Of a stretch of DNA of 64,000 nucleotides, positions 8,854 through 16,970 are shown in pieces. The notes beneath the pieces were generated by a model. The model was not told where the DNA came from. It was given only the letters and a program-made list of their open reading frames with translations, and did not search any database. Source of the DNA: Anaeromassilibacillus sp. An250 (GTDB lineage Bacteria > Bacillota > Clostridia > Oscillospirales > Acutalibacteraceae); contig NZ_NFJK01000005.1 in assembly GCF_002159845.1 (NCBI RefSeq), positions 62,001 to 126,000 on the forward strand, given 5' to 3'. The number at the start of each line of letters is the position of its first letter. Position 1 is the stretch's first letter. A program made the position numbers and the translations under genes.

Positions 8854-8875
8854 CTTATAATAAAAACAAATTCTA
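8854..8875. promoter_or_regulatory. Candidate TetR operator before tetR
   Basis: Imperfect palindrome TATAAT-N8-ATTCTA within a 22-bp stretch that is 20/22 identical, in inverted orientation, to 8132-8153. It lies immediately upstream of the tetR Shine-Dalgarno sequence. Confidence 0.5.
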
Positions 8876-8985
8876 AATTTTGACTTTATTTTACCACATC
8901 GAATAGCATAACACAAGAACGAAATAGCACAGCTTTGATCTTCTCAAACGCTGATACTTCCGGAGAGCGCACATTTTGGTAAGCA

Positions 8986-9101
8986 GGGCAAGTGTGGCTA
9001 CACTTGCCCCTTTTTGTCATATGAAAATCACTCGCTAGGCGAGTGGTTTTCATATGACAAAAAAGGCTTGCAGCCGTTGAAAAGCGGCGCAAGCCTTTTT
9101 T
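8986..9101. repeat. Cluster of three hairpins in a 334-bp gene-free gap
   Basis: The gap 8876-9209 has no credible gene. It holds three stem-loops in a row: 8986-8995 with 9000-9009 followed by five T (plus-strand terminator form); a long inverted repeat 9011-9062 with one internal mismatch pair; and a 13-bp perfect stem 9059-9071 with 9089-9101 ending in T-runs on both strands, suited to end the minus-strand DUF5655 transcript. The weak frame across them on the minus strand is made of the repeats themselves. Confidence 0.7.
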
Positions 9102-9209
9102 ATGCAATATAATCGTTTCTAAACACATTAGGAGAAATAAAGCGAAGAAACTGCTTGGACTTTGACAGCAAGAGGCTGAAGCAAACGCTCAAATTTGCAG
9201 CAGCATCTG

Positions 9210-9593
9210 CTATCGTTTGCTCTCCGAAAAAGCGTGCGCCTCATCCAACCATCCCAAAATCTCGCTGTTGAGCTCGCTAGCGTTTTGGATCACGACATGG
9301 TGAGTCCAGCGGTTGGGGTAAGGTTCGACGGCAATCGCGATGCGCGGGGAGTCCATGCGGTGCGAGAGCCCAAAAGAAAGGATCAGATAGTGCTCCGGAC
9401 GTCCCTTCACCTTTCGGAATGGCAGCGAAACAAAGGCAAATCCATGGCGGCCCGCAAAGGTGATCTGTGTTTTTTGCACCTTGACGTGAATTCCCGGATA
9501 GCGCTTTAAAAGTACCGCTTCAATGGATAGGTAGACGTCCAGCATAGCGGGATCTTTTTCAAAAAAGAAGAGTTTTTCTGCACTTACTTCCAT
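9210..9593 (-). CDS. DUF5655 domain protein
   Basis: A 127-aa soluble protein. The pattern KRYPGIHVKVQKTQITFAGR, followed by FAFVSLPFR, then RIAIAVEPYPNRWTHHVVIQ and a C-terminal LGWLDEAHAFSE is that of the DUF5655 family, whose function is unknown; the domain also occurs fused to the end of some nuclease-like proteins. The ATG at 9593 lies inside the end of the nitroreductase gene (10-bp overlap), so the two genes are translationally coupled. Confidence 0.75.
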   Translation of the reverse strand: MEVSAEKLFFFEKDPAMLDVYLSIEAVLLKRYPGIHVKVQKTQITFAGRHGFAFVSLPFRKVKGRPEHYLILSFGLSHRMDSPRIAIAVEPYPNRWTHHVVIQNASELNSEILGWLDEAHAFSESKR

Positions 9594-10111
9594 GTCGTCA
9601 GCTCCTCCATTGTTTTGCGCTTTTTGGCGCGCAGTGGGTCCCCTGGTGCCGCATAGCCAACCGCAATCACCAGGCGCACAGGACGGCGCAAGTGTAACAG
9701 TGTTTGCAGTTTTTTCTCTTCAAACCAGCCGAGGATACAGGTGGCCAATCCCTGCGCGGTGGCCTCCGCGGTAAAGTAGGCCGCTGCAATGCCGATATCC
9801 ACCGAGCGGTAGTCCTGTCCCTTAACTTTTGCGCCAGCACCGGCAGTCAGATTGTAGGGTTCCTCACTGATTACCACAAATGCCGGAACCGATTCTGTGA
9901 ACGCATTCATCCCGAGGCTGCGGGTGCAGTTGCCCACCGCTTCGGCCTGTTTGCCGGTTACCAATGTAAAATGGTAGGGTTGGGCGTTGCAGGCAGAGGG
10001 GGCAAGGCGGGCCGCTTCCAAGCAGGCTAACAGCTTTTCACGCTCCACCGGGCGGGATCTGTCATAGTCGCGGCAGCTCTGGCGCGATTTTGCAATCTCC
10101 AGAAAATCCAT
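9584..10111 (-). CDS. Nitroreductase family protein
   Basis: A 175-aa FMN-dependent oxidoreductase of the short nitroreductase type. The N-terminal FLEIAKSRQSCRDYDRSRPV is the typical FMN phosphate-binding region, followed by SACNAQPYHFTLV (isoalloxazine contact) and a C-terminal RLVIAVGYAAPGDP. Such enzymes use NAD(P)H to reduce nitro compounds, quinones or flavins; the substrate cannot be told. The start at 10111 was preferred over the in-frame ATG five codons upstream because GGGAGG is well spaced from it. It is the first gene of a two-gene unit with the DUF5655 gene. Confidence 0.88.
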   Translation of the reverse strand: MDFLEIAKSRQSCRDYDRSRPVEREKLLACLEAARLAPSACNAQPYHFTLVTGKQAEAVGNCTRSLGMNAFTESVPAFVVISEEPYNLTAGAGAKVKGQDYRSVDIGIAAAYFTAEATAQGLATCILGWFEEKKLQTLLHLRRPVRLVIAVGYAAPGDPLRAKKRKTMEELTTWK

Positions 10112-10183
10112 AGGGAAACCTCCCATTATATAAATTTGGTCAGGTAGCTCGTGGGGAAGTCAAGCGCATCACAACGGAATATA

Positions 10184-10225
10184 AGAAAAAATTCCAAACA
10201 ATCCGAAGCGAATTGTTTGGAATTT
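10184..10225 (-). terminator. Terminator downstream of tRNA-Ser
   Basis: A 14-bp stem (10189-10202 with 10212-10225) is followed on the minus strand by a T-run. Confidence 0.8.
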
Positions 10226-10229
10226 CTTG

Positions 10230-10316
10230 TGGCGGAGAGGATGCGACTCGAACGCACAATGCCTTGCGGCACACCACATTTCCAATGTGGCTCCTTACCA
10301 ATTAGAATACCTCTCC
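10230..10316 (-). tRNA. tRNA-Ser (anticodon GGA)
   Basis: The minus strand folds as a class II tRNA: acceptor GGAGAGG/CCTCTCC, D-arm TTCTAATTGGTAAGGA, anticodon stem CCACA/TGTGG with loop TTGGAAA (anticodon GGA), a long variable arm TGTGCCGCAAGGCA, a T-arm with TTCGAGT, discriminator G and an encoded CCA (10230-10232). Anticodon GGA reads UCC/UCU serine codons, and the long variable arm agrees with Ser. Confidence 0.95.
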
Positions 10317-10427
10317 AAATGGCTTTGTTTTGTCATTATCGGTGACAGCTTGATCATTATAACGGATTCTTTTGAAAAAATCAAGGGGGTTTTACAAGAT
10401 TTTTTAAATTTTGCGTAAATATTTTAC

Positions 10428-10454
10428 TTGCACCGATAGGTGTCCTGTTATAAT
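10428..10454 (+). promoter_or_regulatory. Likely promoter of asnS
   Basis: TATAAT at 10449-10454 follows TTGCAC (10428-10433) at 15 bases; a TAATAT two bases later gives 17. The -10 region is convincing, the exact register is not. Confidence 0.55.
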
Positions 10455-10524
10455 ATAGAAACATATGAATGAAACGCGCAGCAGCCATGGCTTTTGCGCG
10501 CAGAAAACAGGAGGATCAAGTACT

Positions 10525-11919
10525 TTGAAGCGAACAGAGATTAAAGAGCTCTATGCCGGCATGGAAGAGCTCGGAGGGAAGACGGTCACTGTATGCGGTT
10601 GGGCGCGCACAATTCGAGATTCGAAAGCGCTCGGATTTATTGATTTGAACGATGGAAGCTGCTTTAAGGGCGTGCAGATCGTTTTTGAGGCGGATAAGCT
10701 GCCCAATTATAAGGACATTGCAAAGTTGAATGTTGGTTCTGCCATTGTTGTCACAGGAGAACTGCTCCTGACGCCGGAGGCAAAGCAACCCTTTGAAATT
10801 CATGCCTCGGAGATTATCGTGGAGGGGGCCTCTACGCCGGATTATCCGCTGCAAAAGAAGCGTCACACCATGGAATATTTGCGTACCATCGCACATTTGC
10901 GCCCGCGCACCAATACGTTCAGCGCGGCATTCCGTGTGCGCAGTGCAGCGGCCTATGCGATTCACAAATTCTTCAATGAAAATGGCTTTGTCTATGCCCA
11001 CACGCCTCTCATCACCGGGAGCGACTGCGAAGGGGCAGGCGAGATGTTTACCGTCACGACACTGGACCCAGAGAATCTGCCCCGTACAGAGGATGGCGCT
11101 GTTGACTACAGCCAGGACTTCTTCCAGAAGCACACATCTTTGACGGTTTCCGGCCAATTGGAGGCCGAATGCATGGCGATGGCCTTCGGCAAGGTGTACA
11201 CCTTTGGACCGACCTTCCGTGCGGAAAAGTCCTATACCCAGCGCCATGCGGCGGAGTTTTGGATGATCGAGCCGGAGATCGCCTTCGCAGACTTGCAGGA
11301 TGACATGCAGCTGGCAGAAGATATGATGAAGTTTGTGATCCGCTATGTGATGGACACCTGCCCGCAGGACATTGCATTCTTTAACCAATTTGTCGATAAA
11401 GGGCTTGTAGACCGCTTGAACAACGTGGTGAATTCCGATTTCGCCCGAGTGACCTATACCGAGGCGGTAGAGCTCTTGAAAAAGAACAACGAGAATTTTG
11501 AATATAAGGTGGATTGGGGCACCGATTTACAGACCGAGCACGAAAAATACCTCACAGAACAGGTCTTTGGAAAGCCGGTATTTGTGACCGATTACCCGAA
11601 GGAGATCAAGGCGTTCTATATGCGCCTGAATGACGATGGCAAAACGGTCGCCGCTGTGGACCTGCTGGTACCCGGCATCGGAGAGATCATCGGCGGAAGC
11701 CAGCGTGAGGAGCGTCTGGAGATCCTCCAGCAGCGGATGAAGGACTTCCAGCTGGAAGAGGAAAATTATTGGTGGTATTTGGATCTGCGCAAGTATGGCG
11801 GTACAAAACATGCGGGCTTTGGCCTTGGATTTGAGCGCCTTGTGATGTACCTCACTGGAATTGCCAACATCCGCGACGTGTTGCCCTTCCCGCGCACAAC
11901 CGGTACGGCAGAATTCTAA
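10525..11919 (+). CDS. asnS: Asparaginyl-tRNA synthetase
   Basis: Class IIb synthetase charging tRNA-Asn, 464 aa. It has an N-terminal OB-fold anticodon-binding domain ([19 protein letters not shown]), motif 2 ([21 protein letters not shown]), and the C-terminal motif 3 [15 protein letters not shown] followed by [16 protein letters not shown], which distinguishes AsnRS from AspRS. The open frame reaches back to 10465, but AGGAGG at 10509-10514 points to the TTG at 10525 ([12 protein letters not shown]). It is monocistronic, with a terminator downstream. No T-box was seen in the roughly 65-base leader. Confidence 0.95.
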   Translation: MKRTEIKELYAGMEELGGKTVTVCGWARTIRDSKALGFIDLNDGSCFKGVQIVFEADKLPNYKDIAKLNVGSAIVVTGELLLTPEAKQPFEIHASEIIVEGASTPDYPLQKKRHTMEYLRTIAHLRPRTNTFSAAFRVRSAAAYAIHKFFNENGFVYAHTPLITGSDCEGAGEMFTVTTLDPENLPRTEDGAVDYSQDFFQKHTSLTVSGQLEAECMAMAFGKVYTFGPTFRAEKSYTQRHAAEFWMIEPEIAFADLQDDMQLAEDMMKFVIRYVMDTCPQDIAFFNQFVDKGLVDRLNNVVNSDFARVTYTEAVELLKKNNENFEYKVDWGTDLQTEHEKYLTEQVFGKPVFVTDYPKEIKAFYMRLNDDGKTVAAVDLLVPGIGEIIGGSQREERLEILQQRMKDFQLEEENYWWYLDLRKYGGTKHAGFGLGFERLVMYLTGIANIRDVLPFPRTTGTAEF

Positions 11920-11961
11920 TGGGAAGAATTCTGCGTAAATTTCGATAAGATCTTGCAAAAT

Positions 11962-12034
11962 GACCACATGTCTTTCTTTTCCCTGCTTGTTTTCCAAGCA
12001 GATGGGGAAGGAGAACGGCATGTGGCCCTTTTTT
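11962..12034 (+). terminator. Terminator of asnS
   Basis: Outer stem CCACATG (11964-11970) with CATGTGG (12019-12025), an inner CTGCTTG/CAAGCAG helix, and six T at 12029-12034. Confidence 0.7.
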
Positions 12035-12139
12035 GCAGGGAAACAGGTTGCATCCCGTCGTCGATATTGACAAGAATTTGCGCAAAAGTGTCCATAGAAT
12101 CTGCCTTATTCCAAAAAATGCAAGAAGAGCTTTTTTGAC

Positions 12140-12168
12140 TTGCGTTTTTTTGGTTGATCGATTACAAT
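12140..12168 (+). promoter_or_regulatory. Likely promoter of the aminotransferase gene
   Basis: TTGCGT (12140-12145) and TACAAT (12163-12168) are 17 bases apart. The resulting leader of about 120 bases contains a distant inverted repeat ATCCCAT (12192-12198) / ATGGGAT (12243-12249) of unknown role. Confidence 0.5.
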
Positions 12169-12299
12169 AGGAAGAGCGCTGAAACGCGCAAATCCCATCG
12201 TGTTTTTATGTGGTAAAGACGGGTTATAGGAACGTTTTCGAAATGGGATGCAGGGATAAATAGTTTTAATGCATTTTTTATTTAAAGGAGATGCTGGTT

Positions 12300-13583
12300 T
12301 TGGATTATCGTTCAATGTCAAATGAGGCGCTTAGCGCAGAAAAGGCGGACTTGGAAAAGCGCTATGCGGACTTTAAGGCCAGAGGCCTGAAGCTGAATAT
12401 GGCGCGCGGAAAGCCCGGTGTGGATCAGTTGGATCTTTCCATGCCGATGCTGGACATTTTGAATTCCACTTCAAATATATACGCCTCCACCGGAGACGAC
12501 TGCCGCAATTACGGCCTGGGCGATGGACTGCCGGAAATGCGGGAGCTGTTTGCAGAGATGTTGGGCATTGACGATCATAATATCATTGTGGGCGGCAACT
12601 CCAGCCTGAATATGATGTTCGATGCGATCTCCTGCGCTATGACGCATGGTTTCCCAGGCTGCAAGCCTTGGAGCCAGCAGGGGCATCTGAAGTTTTTGTG
12701 CCCTTCTCCGGGATACGACCGGCATTTCGCAATTACCGAGTACTTTGGCTTTGAACTGATCACTGTACCGATGACGGATCAGGGCCCGGACATGGACGTT
12801 GTAGAATCGTTGGTCAAAGACGATCCGACCATCAAAGGCATTTGGTGCGTACCGAAATATTCCAACCCAACAGGCATTACGTATTCGGATGAAACCGTCC
12901 GCAGGTTCGCCGCTTTGAAGCCTGCGGCGCCCGATTTCAAGATTTTCTGGGATAACGCCTACTGTGTCCATGATCTGACCGATACGCCGGACACGCTGCT
13001 GAACTTGTGGCATGAGTGCCGTAAGCAGCACAGCATTGATATGCCTATTTTCTTTGCTTCCACGAGCAAAATTACCTTCCCCGGTGCGGGCGTGGCGGCC
13101 ATGGGTGCCAGCGAGCACAACCTCACGGTATTCCGTGAGCATTATTCCTATCAAACGATCGGCCCGGATAAGCTGAACCAGCTCCGTCATATCTACTTCT
13201 TTGGCAATCTCGATGGGGTAAAGCTGCAAATGGAAAAGCATCGTGCCATTTTGGAGCCGAAGTTCCAGGTTGTCCAGGAAAAGCTGGAATCTGCGCTCGG
13301 TGGGAAGAATATTGCGGAGTGGACCAATCCGAATGGCGGCTATTTTGTCAGTGTGGATGTTATGGACGGCTGCGCAAAGCGTGTAGTATCGTTGTGCAAG
13401 GAAGCCGGCGTCACTTTGACGGGTGCGGGCGCTACTTTCCCGTATCAGAAAGACCCGCGTGACCGCAATATCCGCGTAGCTCCGACGTATCCGCCGGTTT
13501 CTGAGCTGGAGCTGGCGATGGATCTGTTCTGTATCGCTGTTCAGCTTGCCGCGGTGGAAAAAATTCTTGCAGACCGGGCATAA
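12300..13583 (+). CDS. AspT-type aminotransferase (PLP-dependent)
   Basis: A fold-type I PLP enzyme of 427 aa resembling the Corynebacterium AspT branch of aspartate aminotransferases rather than the classical AspC. Visible: the substrate-site NMARGKPGVDQLDLS near the N-terminus, NYGLGDGLPEMR, the KYSNPTGITYS segment (PLP-binding Asn-Pro-Thr-Gly), WDNAYCVHDL, and the Schiff-base lysine in ASTSKITFPGAG (about residue 258). It probably exchanges amino groups between aspartate and 2-oxoglutarate. The ATG at 12291 directly abuts the AAAGGAG site, so the TTG at 12300 is the more credible start. It is a single-gene unit with a terminator. Confidence 0.88.
   Translation: MDYRSMSNEALSAEKADLEKRYADFKARGLKLNMARGKPGVDQLDLSMPMLDILNSTSNIYASTGDDCRNYGLGDGLPEMRELFAEMLGIDDHNIIVGGNSSLNMMFDAISCAMTHGFPGCKPWSQQGHLKFLCPSPGYDRHFAITEYFGFELITVPMTDQGPDMDVVESLVKDDPTIKGIWCVPKYSNPTGITYSDETVRRFAALKPAAPDFKIFWDNAYCVHDLTDTPDTLLNLWHECRKQHSIDMPIFFASTSKITFPGAGVAAMGASEHNLTVFREHYSYQTIGPDKLNQLRHIYFFGNLDGVKLQMEKHRAILEPKFQVVQEKLESALGGKNIAEWTNPNGGYFVSVDVMDGCAKRVVSLCKEAGVTLTGAGATFPYQKDPRDRNIRVAPTYPPVSELELAMDLFCIAVQLAAVEKILADRA
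12612..12612 (+). other. Placeholder-free note: no separate feature inside the aminotransferase gene
   Basis: Nothing beyond the coding sequence was found at this point; the entry carries no claim and can be ignored. Confidence 0.01.
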
Positions 13584-13611
13584 TCGTATATCAGCTTATT
13601 TCTGCTTTAGC

Positions 13612-13644
13612 AGCGGATACGTTTAATAAGCGTATCCGCTTTTT
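13612..13644 (+). terminator. Terminator of the aminotransferase gene
   Basis: Perfect 10-bp stem AGCGGATACG/CGTATCCGCT with a nine-base loop and a T-run. Confidence 0.9.
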
Positions 13645-13664
13645 CTTTATCGCTTTCAGCATGA

Positions 13665-13689
13665 CAAAACCCCCGGTTCTACCGGGGGT
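13665..13689 (-). terminator. Hairpin with minus-strand T-run
   Basis: Nine-bp stem ACCCCCGGT/ACCGGGGGT with loop TCT; the minus strand continues with TTTT. No gene that would need it is visible on that strand. Confidence 0.55.
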
Positions 13690-14363
13690 AGGTAAAAAAA
13701 CCTTGGCAAAAGAAAAAGTAAAAAATCGTTCGTTCTTCAAAGGAAAAAGAATGGTACGGAGGTTCTGAAAGGAAGGCGGGGATTTTCGCGAAAAGTGTCC
13801 CTCTCGCAGAATGCTATGAAGTACCAAAGAGAACTGGTTTACCAGTAGCAGGGCAAACGATGCGATGATATTTTTCAGTACCCTTTCTAGAGGTCAGCAA
13901 GTACTGACCCCTCTGGGGTCTGAGCAAACCACTAGTTTTCTAGTGGTTGTGATTGCCTTTTAGGCTGAATAGAAGGTTCGGTTCTATCAGGTCCAAAAGC
14001 CAGCATGGTTCGAAGCTTATTTAGGGATATCGTGTATCCAGCCAGGGGCCGCATTATGTAAGGTCCTATTCTAGAGCTTTGGTAGCTACAACAGAAAGCT
14101 AAAAAATGGAATGTAGCCATTAAAACGTGGAAAACAACTGGTTCATGCACCGCAGGACGGGTGATGAAATGGTCATTTTTAATACCCTCTTTTGGGGATC
14201 AATACAGTTTAGCACTTCTGAGCTCAAATACATTGCTGGTTTATTAATAGATTGGATTATTCATATACGAGTATAGGAGATATAATTAATTCATATTTTC
14301 TGGTCGCTTTAGGCAAAAAAACGGACAATAAATAATTTTATTGGCCGATTTGCACCAAATTCG
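13690..14363. other. Gene-free stretch with stacked short hairpins
   Basis: About 670 bases without a credible gene. Four short perfect hairpins are packed into its first third: 13833-13846 (ACTGG/CCAGT), 13891-13909 (GGTCAG/CTGACC), 13906-13920 (GACCCC/GGGGTC, loop TCT) and 13927-13948 (nine-bp stem AACCACTAG/CTAGTGGTT, loop TTTT). Such stacked hairpins recall the ends of IS200/IS605-type elements, but no transposase gene is present. The rest to the secD promoter is AT-rich and shows nothing I recognise. Confidence 0.45.
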
Positions 14364-14392
14364 TTGACTTTTTAGAATAAGAAATCTATAAT
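14364..14392 (+). promoter_or_regulatory. SigA-type promoter of secDF
   Basis: TTGACT (14364-14369), 17-base spacer, TATAAT (14387-14392), about 55 bases before the secD start. Confidence 0.85.
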
Positions 14393-14450
14393 AAGTTCTG
14401 TTACGTCTGCGGGGCAGCGCAGAAACCAAAAGACATTGGAGGATTTACGC

Positions 14451-15863
14451 ATGAAGCGAGTAGGAAAACCAGTATTTTTCATCGTCGCCCTCCTTATCTT
14501 GGTTTTCACTTATGTCTCCTTATTTGGGGTACATGGGCAAAACGGAGATAACACCATCACCTACATAAAAGGTGCGAGCGACATTCGGTGGGGAATCGAC
14601 ATCAATGGCGGTGTCGAGGCAACCTTCAGCCCGGATACAGAAGGTGTGAAGGCCACAGAAGATCAATTGAATTCTGCTAGGGCAATCATTGAACTTCGTA
14701 TGGTCAACCAGAATATCACGGACTATGAATTGTATGTGGATTATAATCAGGATCATATCATTGTCCGCTTCCCTTGGAAAAATGATGAGACAAGTTTTGA
14801 TCCCGAATCTGCAATTGAAGAACTTTCTGCAACGGCAATGCTGACATTCCGTGAGGGGAATGAATATGCCACGCAGGAGACAGATGCGGACGGCAACCCG
14901 GTATATAAGACGCCGACAGGAACGACGGCAGATTCGGTCATCCTGGAGGGTAGCGACGTTACAAGTGCAGAGGCCCAGATGTACCAAGACCCAACAACGG
15001 GCACCACGCAGTATGAAGTTACCTTGCAGTTGAGCGAAGACGGTGCTCAGAAATTTGCAGATGCAACCGAGCGTTTGCAGGGACAGATTATTTCTATTTG
15101 GATGGATGATACCATGATTTCTGCCCCGACGGTAAATTCGGTGATTTCCGATGGCAGATGCTCTATTACGGGCGACTTTACCGCAGCGGAAGCCTCCGAC
15201 TTAGCGAATAAGATCAACGCTGGTGCGTTGCCCTTTAAGCTTGTCACGACAAACTTCAGCACGGTCAGCCCGACGTTGGGCGCATCCGCACTGAGTGCGA
15301 TGGAATTGGCCGGAATCATCGGATTTATTCTGGTTTGTTTAATTATGTTGATCGTTTACCGCCTGCCTGGGTTTGTGGCGATCATTGCCTTGCTTGGCCA
15401 GATTGCTCTTTGCTTTGCAGCAGTGTCCGGCTTCTTCCCGTTTATTAATAGCTTTACGATGACCCTGCCCGGCATCGCAGGTATTATTCTCTCGATTGGC
15501 ATGGGGGTTGATGCAAATGTCATTACATCTACCCGTATTAAGGAAGAAATCAATTCCGATAAAACGTTGGACGGCGCAATTCAGAAAGGTTTCGCCAACA
15601 GCTTCTGGGCTATTTTTGACGGAAATATCACCACGATGATGGTGGCCCTCATTTTAATGATGGTGTTCGGCCCGACCAATATCCTGTCTTGGATTTTTGG
15701 TGCTTCCACCACGGGTTCGGTGTATTCGTTCGGCTATACGTTGCTGGTTGGCAACATTGGCAATTTCATTATGGGCGTCGGCGCTTCCCGTTTGATGCTG
15801 AAGTCTGTCTCGGGATTCAAATGCTTCCGCAATAAATGGTTATATGGAGGTGCCGCGAAATGA
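14451..15863 (+). CDS. secD: Protein translocase subunit SecD
   Basis: A 470-aa membrane subunit that helps the SecYEG channel using the proton gradient. It has an N-terminal transmembrane helix (residues 7-25), the D1 motif DIRWGIDINGGVEATF, a large extracytoplasmic P1 domain, and a C-terminal RND-type membrane half of about five helices with the D5-like MTLPGIAGIILSIGMGVDANV motif and IKEEINSDKTLDGAI. The ATG at 14451 has GGAGG nine bases upstream; the frame opens earlier at a TTG that is part of that site. The stop overlaps the secF start (ATGA), indicating coupling and equal dosage. Confidence 0.96.
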   Translation: MKRVGKPVFFIVALLILVFTYVSLFGVHGQNGDNTITYIKGASDIRWGIDINGGVEATFSPDTEGVKATEDQLNSARAIIELRMVNQNITDYELYVDYNQDHIIVRFPWKNDETSFDPESAIEELSATAMLTFREGNEYATQETDADGNPVYKTPTGTTADSVILEGSDVTSAEAQMYQDPTTGTTQYEVTLQLSEDGAQKFADATERLQGQIISIWMDDTMISAPTVNSVISDGRCSITGDFTAAEASDLANKINAGALPFKLVTTNFSTVSPTLGASALSAMELAGIIGFILVCLIMLIVYRLPGFVAIIALLGQIALCFAAVSGFFPFINSFTMTLPGIAGIILSIGMGVDANVITSTRIKEEINSDKTLDGAIQKGFANSFWAIFDGNITTMMVALILMMVFGPTNILSWIFGASTTGSVYSFGYTLLVGNIGNFIMGVGASRLMLKSVSGFKCFRNKWLYGGAAK

Positions 15864-16831
15864 GAACATATCATATCAAATTTTGCGAAAGAAAAAAGAT
15901 CTTCTTTGGGATTTCGTTGGCTATTATAGCGATTGGTATTATTTTTAATTTCATTTTCGGCACAAGCTTGGATATTCAGTTTACTGGCGGCGCAGTCATC
16001 CGTTATTCCTATTCTGGTAGTATCCAGCAGGGAGAAGTGGAAAACATTGTGAAGGATGCCAGTGGAAAAGACGTTACGGTTCGTATCCATGAAGATATGT
16101 CCACAGTAGACGATCCCACACAAGCGAACAACAGCGTATCCATCTCCTTTGCGGGGACAGATTCGATTTCCTTGGAGGAACAGCAAAGCATTGCATCAGC
16201 ACTCGATGAGCAATATCCGGATGCACATTTTGAGGTGGTGGAGTCCAGTTCGGTCAATCCGACAATGGGCAAGAATTTCCTTCTGAAATGTGCGATGGCT
16301 GTTTTGATTGCTTTTATTTTGTTGCTTGTGTATGTTGGTTTCCGTTTTCGGAAGATTGGCGGCTTGACGGCCGGTGCGATGGCTATTGTCGCCCTGTTGC
16401 ATGACGTTTTGATTGTTTACTTTGTGTTCGTGGTATTCCGAATGCCAATTAACGACAGCTTCATGGCGGTCGTGCTGACGATTCTCGGTTATTCTCTGAA
16501 TAATACGATTATTATTTATGACCGTATCCGTGAAAACCGCCGCCTGATGGGACCGAAGACCCCCTATGCAGAGCTTGTTAATGCCAGCATCAATCAGACA
16601 TTGACACGTTCCATTTATACATCCCTGACGACTTTTGTGGCGATCGCAGCGGTTTTTGTCGTGGGTAGTATCTATGGATTGACTTCTGTCACGACCTTTG
16701 CACTCCCGATGATGGTGGGTATTGTTGCAGGCTGTTATTCTTCCGTTTGCATTGCAGGCCCGCTCTATGTGGCGTGGGAAGAGCATAGAGAGAAAAAGAG
16801 AAATGCAGCTGCTCCTGTAGAGAGCAAATAA
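15860..16831 (+). CDS. secF: Protein translocase subunit SecF
   Basis: Partner of SecD, 323 aa. It begins MRTYHIKFCERKKIFFGISL with a first helix, then GTSLDIQFTGGAVIRYSY, the periplasmic-type domain, and a C-terminal bundle containing FRMPINDSFMAVVLTILGYS with NTIIIYDRIRENR, the SecF signature. The ATG at 15860 overlaps the secD stop and has its own GGAGGTG. The two-gene unit ends at a hairpin terminator just downstream. Confidence 0.96.
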   Translation: MRTYHIKFCERKKIFFGISLAIIAIGIIFNFIFGTSLDIQFTGGAVIRYSYSGSIQQGEVENIVKDASGKDVTVRIHEDMSTVDDPTQANNSVSISFAGTDSISLEEQQSIASALDEQYPDAHFEVVESSSVNPTMGKNFLLKCAMAVLIAFILLLVYVGFRFRKIGGLTAGAMAIVALLHDVLIVYFVFVVFRMPINDSFMAVVLTILGYSLNNTIIIYDRIRENRRLMGPKTPYAELVNASINQTLTRSIYTSLTTFVAIAAVFVVGSIYGLTSVTTFALPMMVGIVAGCYSSVCIAGPLYVAWEEHREKKRNAAAPVESK

Positions 16832-16865
16832 AAAAGTCCTTTAAGAGGAAAATCTGCATATATGT

Positions 16866-16906
16866 AAAAAATAGCGTCGTTGTAAAAACAACGGCGCTAT
16901 TTTTTA
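16866..16906 (+). terminator. Terminator of secDF
   Basis: Sixteen-bp stem (16867-16882 with 16889-16904, one G-T wobble), T-run at the 3' side and A-run at the 5' side. Confidence 0.9.
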
Positions 16907-16962
16907 CGCTCTTTTAGGTCGGATATCTGCAACCCTTCGCCCAGAGTTTTAAGAAGCACCCT

Positions 16963-16970
16963 AGCTGCAC
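16963..16970. repeat. Left target-site duplication AGCTGCAC
   Basis: Identical to 18304-18311 on the other side of the IS256-family element. Confidence 0.85.

Noticed and set aside
8886-9128. 80-codon minus-strand frame
   Set aside because: It runs through three hairpin repeats and has no protein-like features.
12612-12612. The single-base 'other' entry in the feature list
   Set aside because: It carries no annotation and should be ignored; no feature exists at that base apart from the aminotransferase gene.
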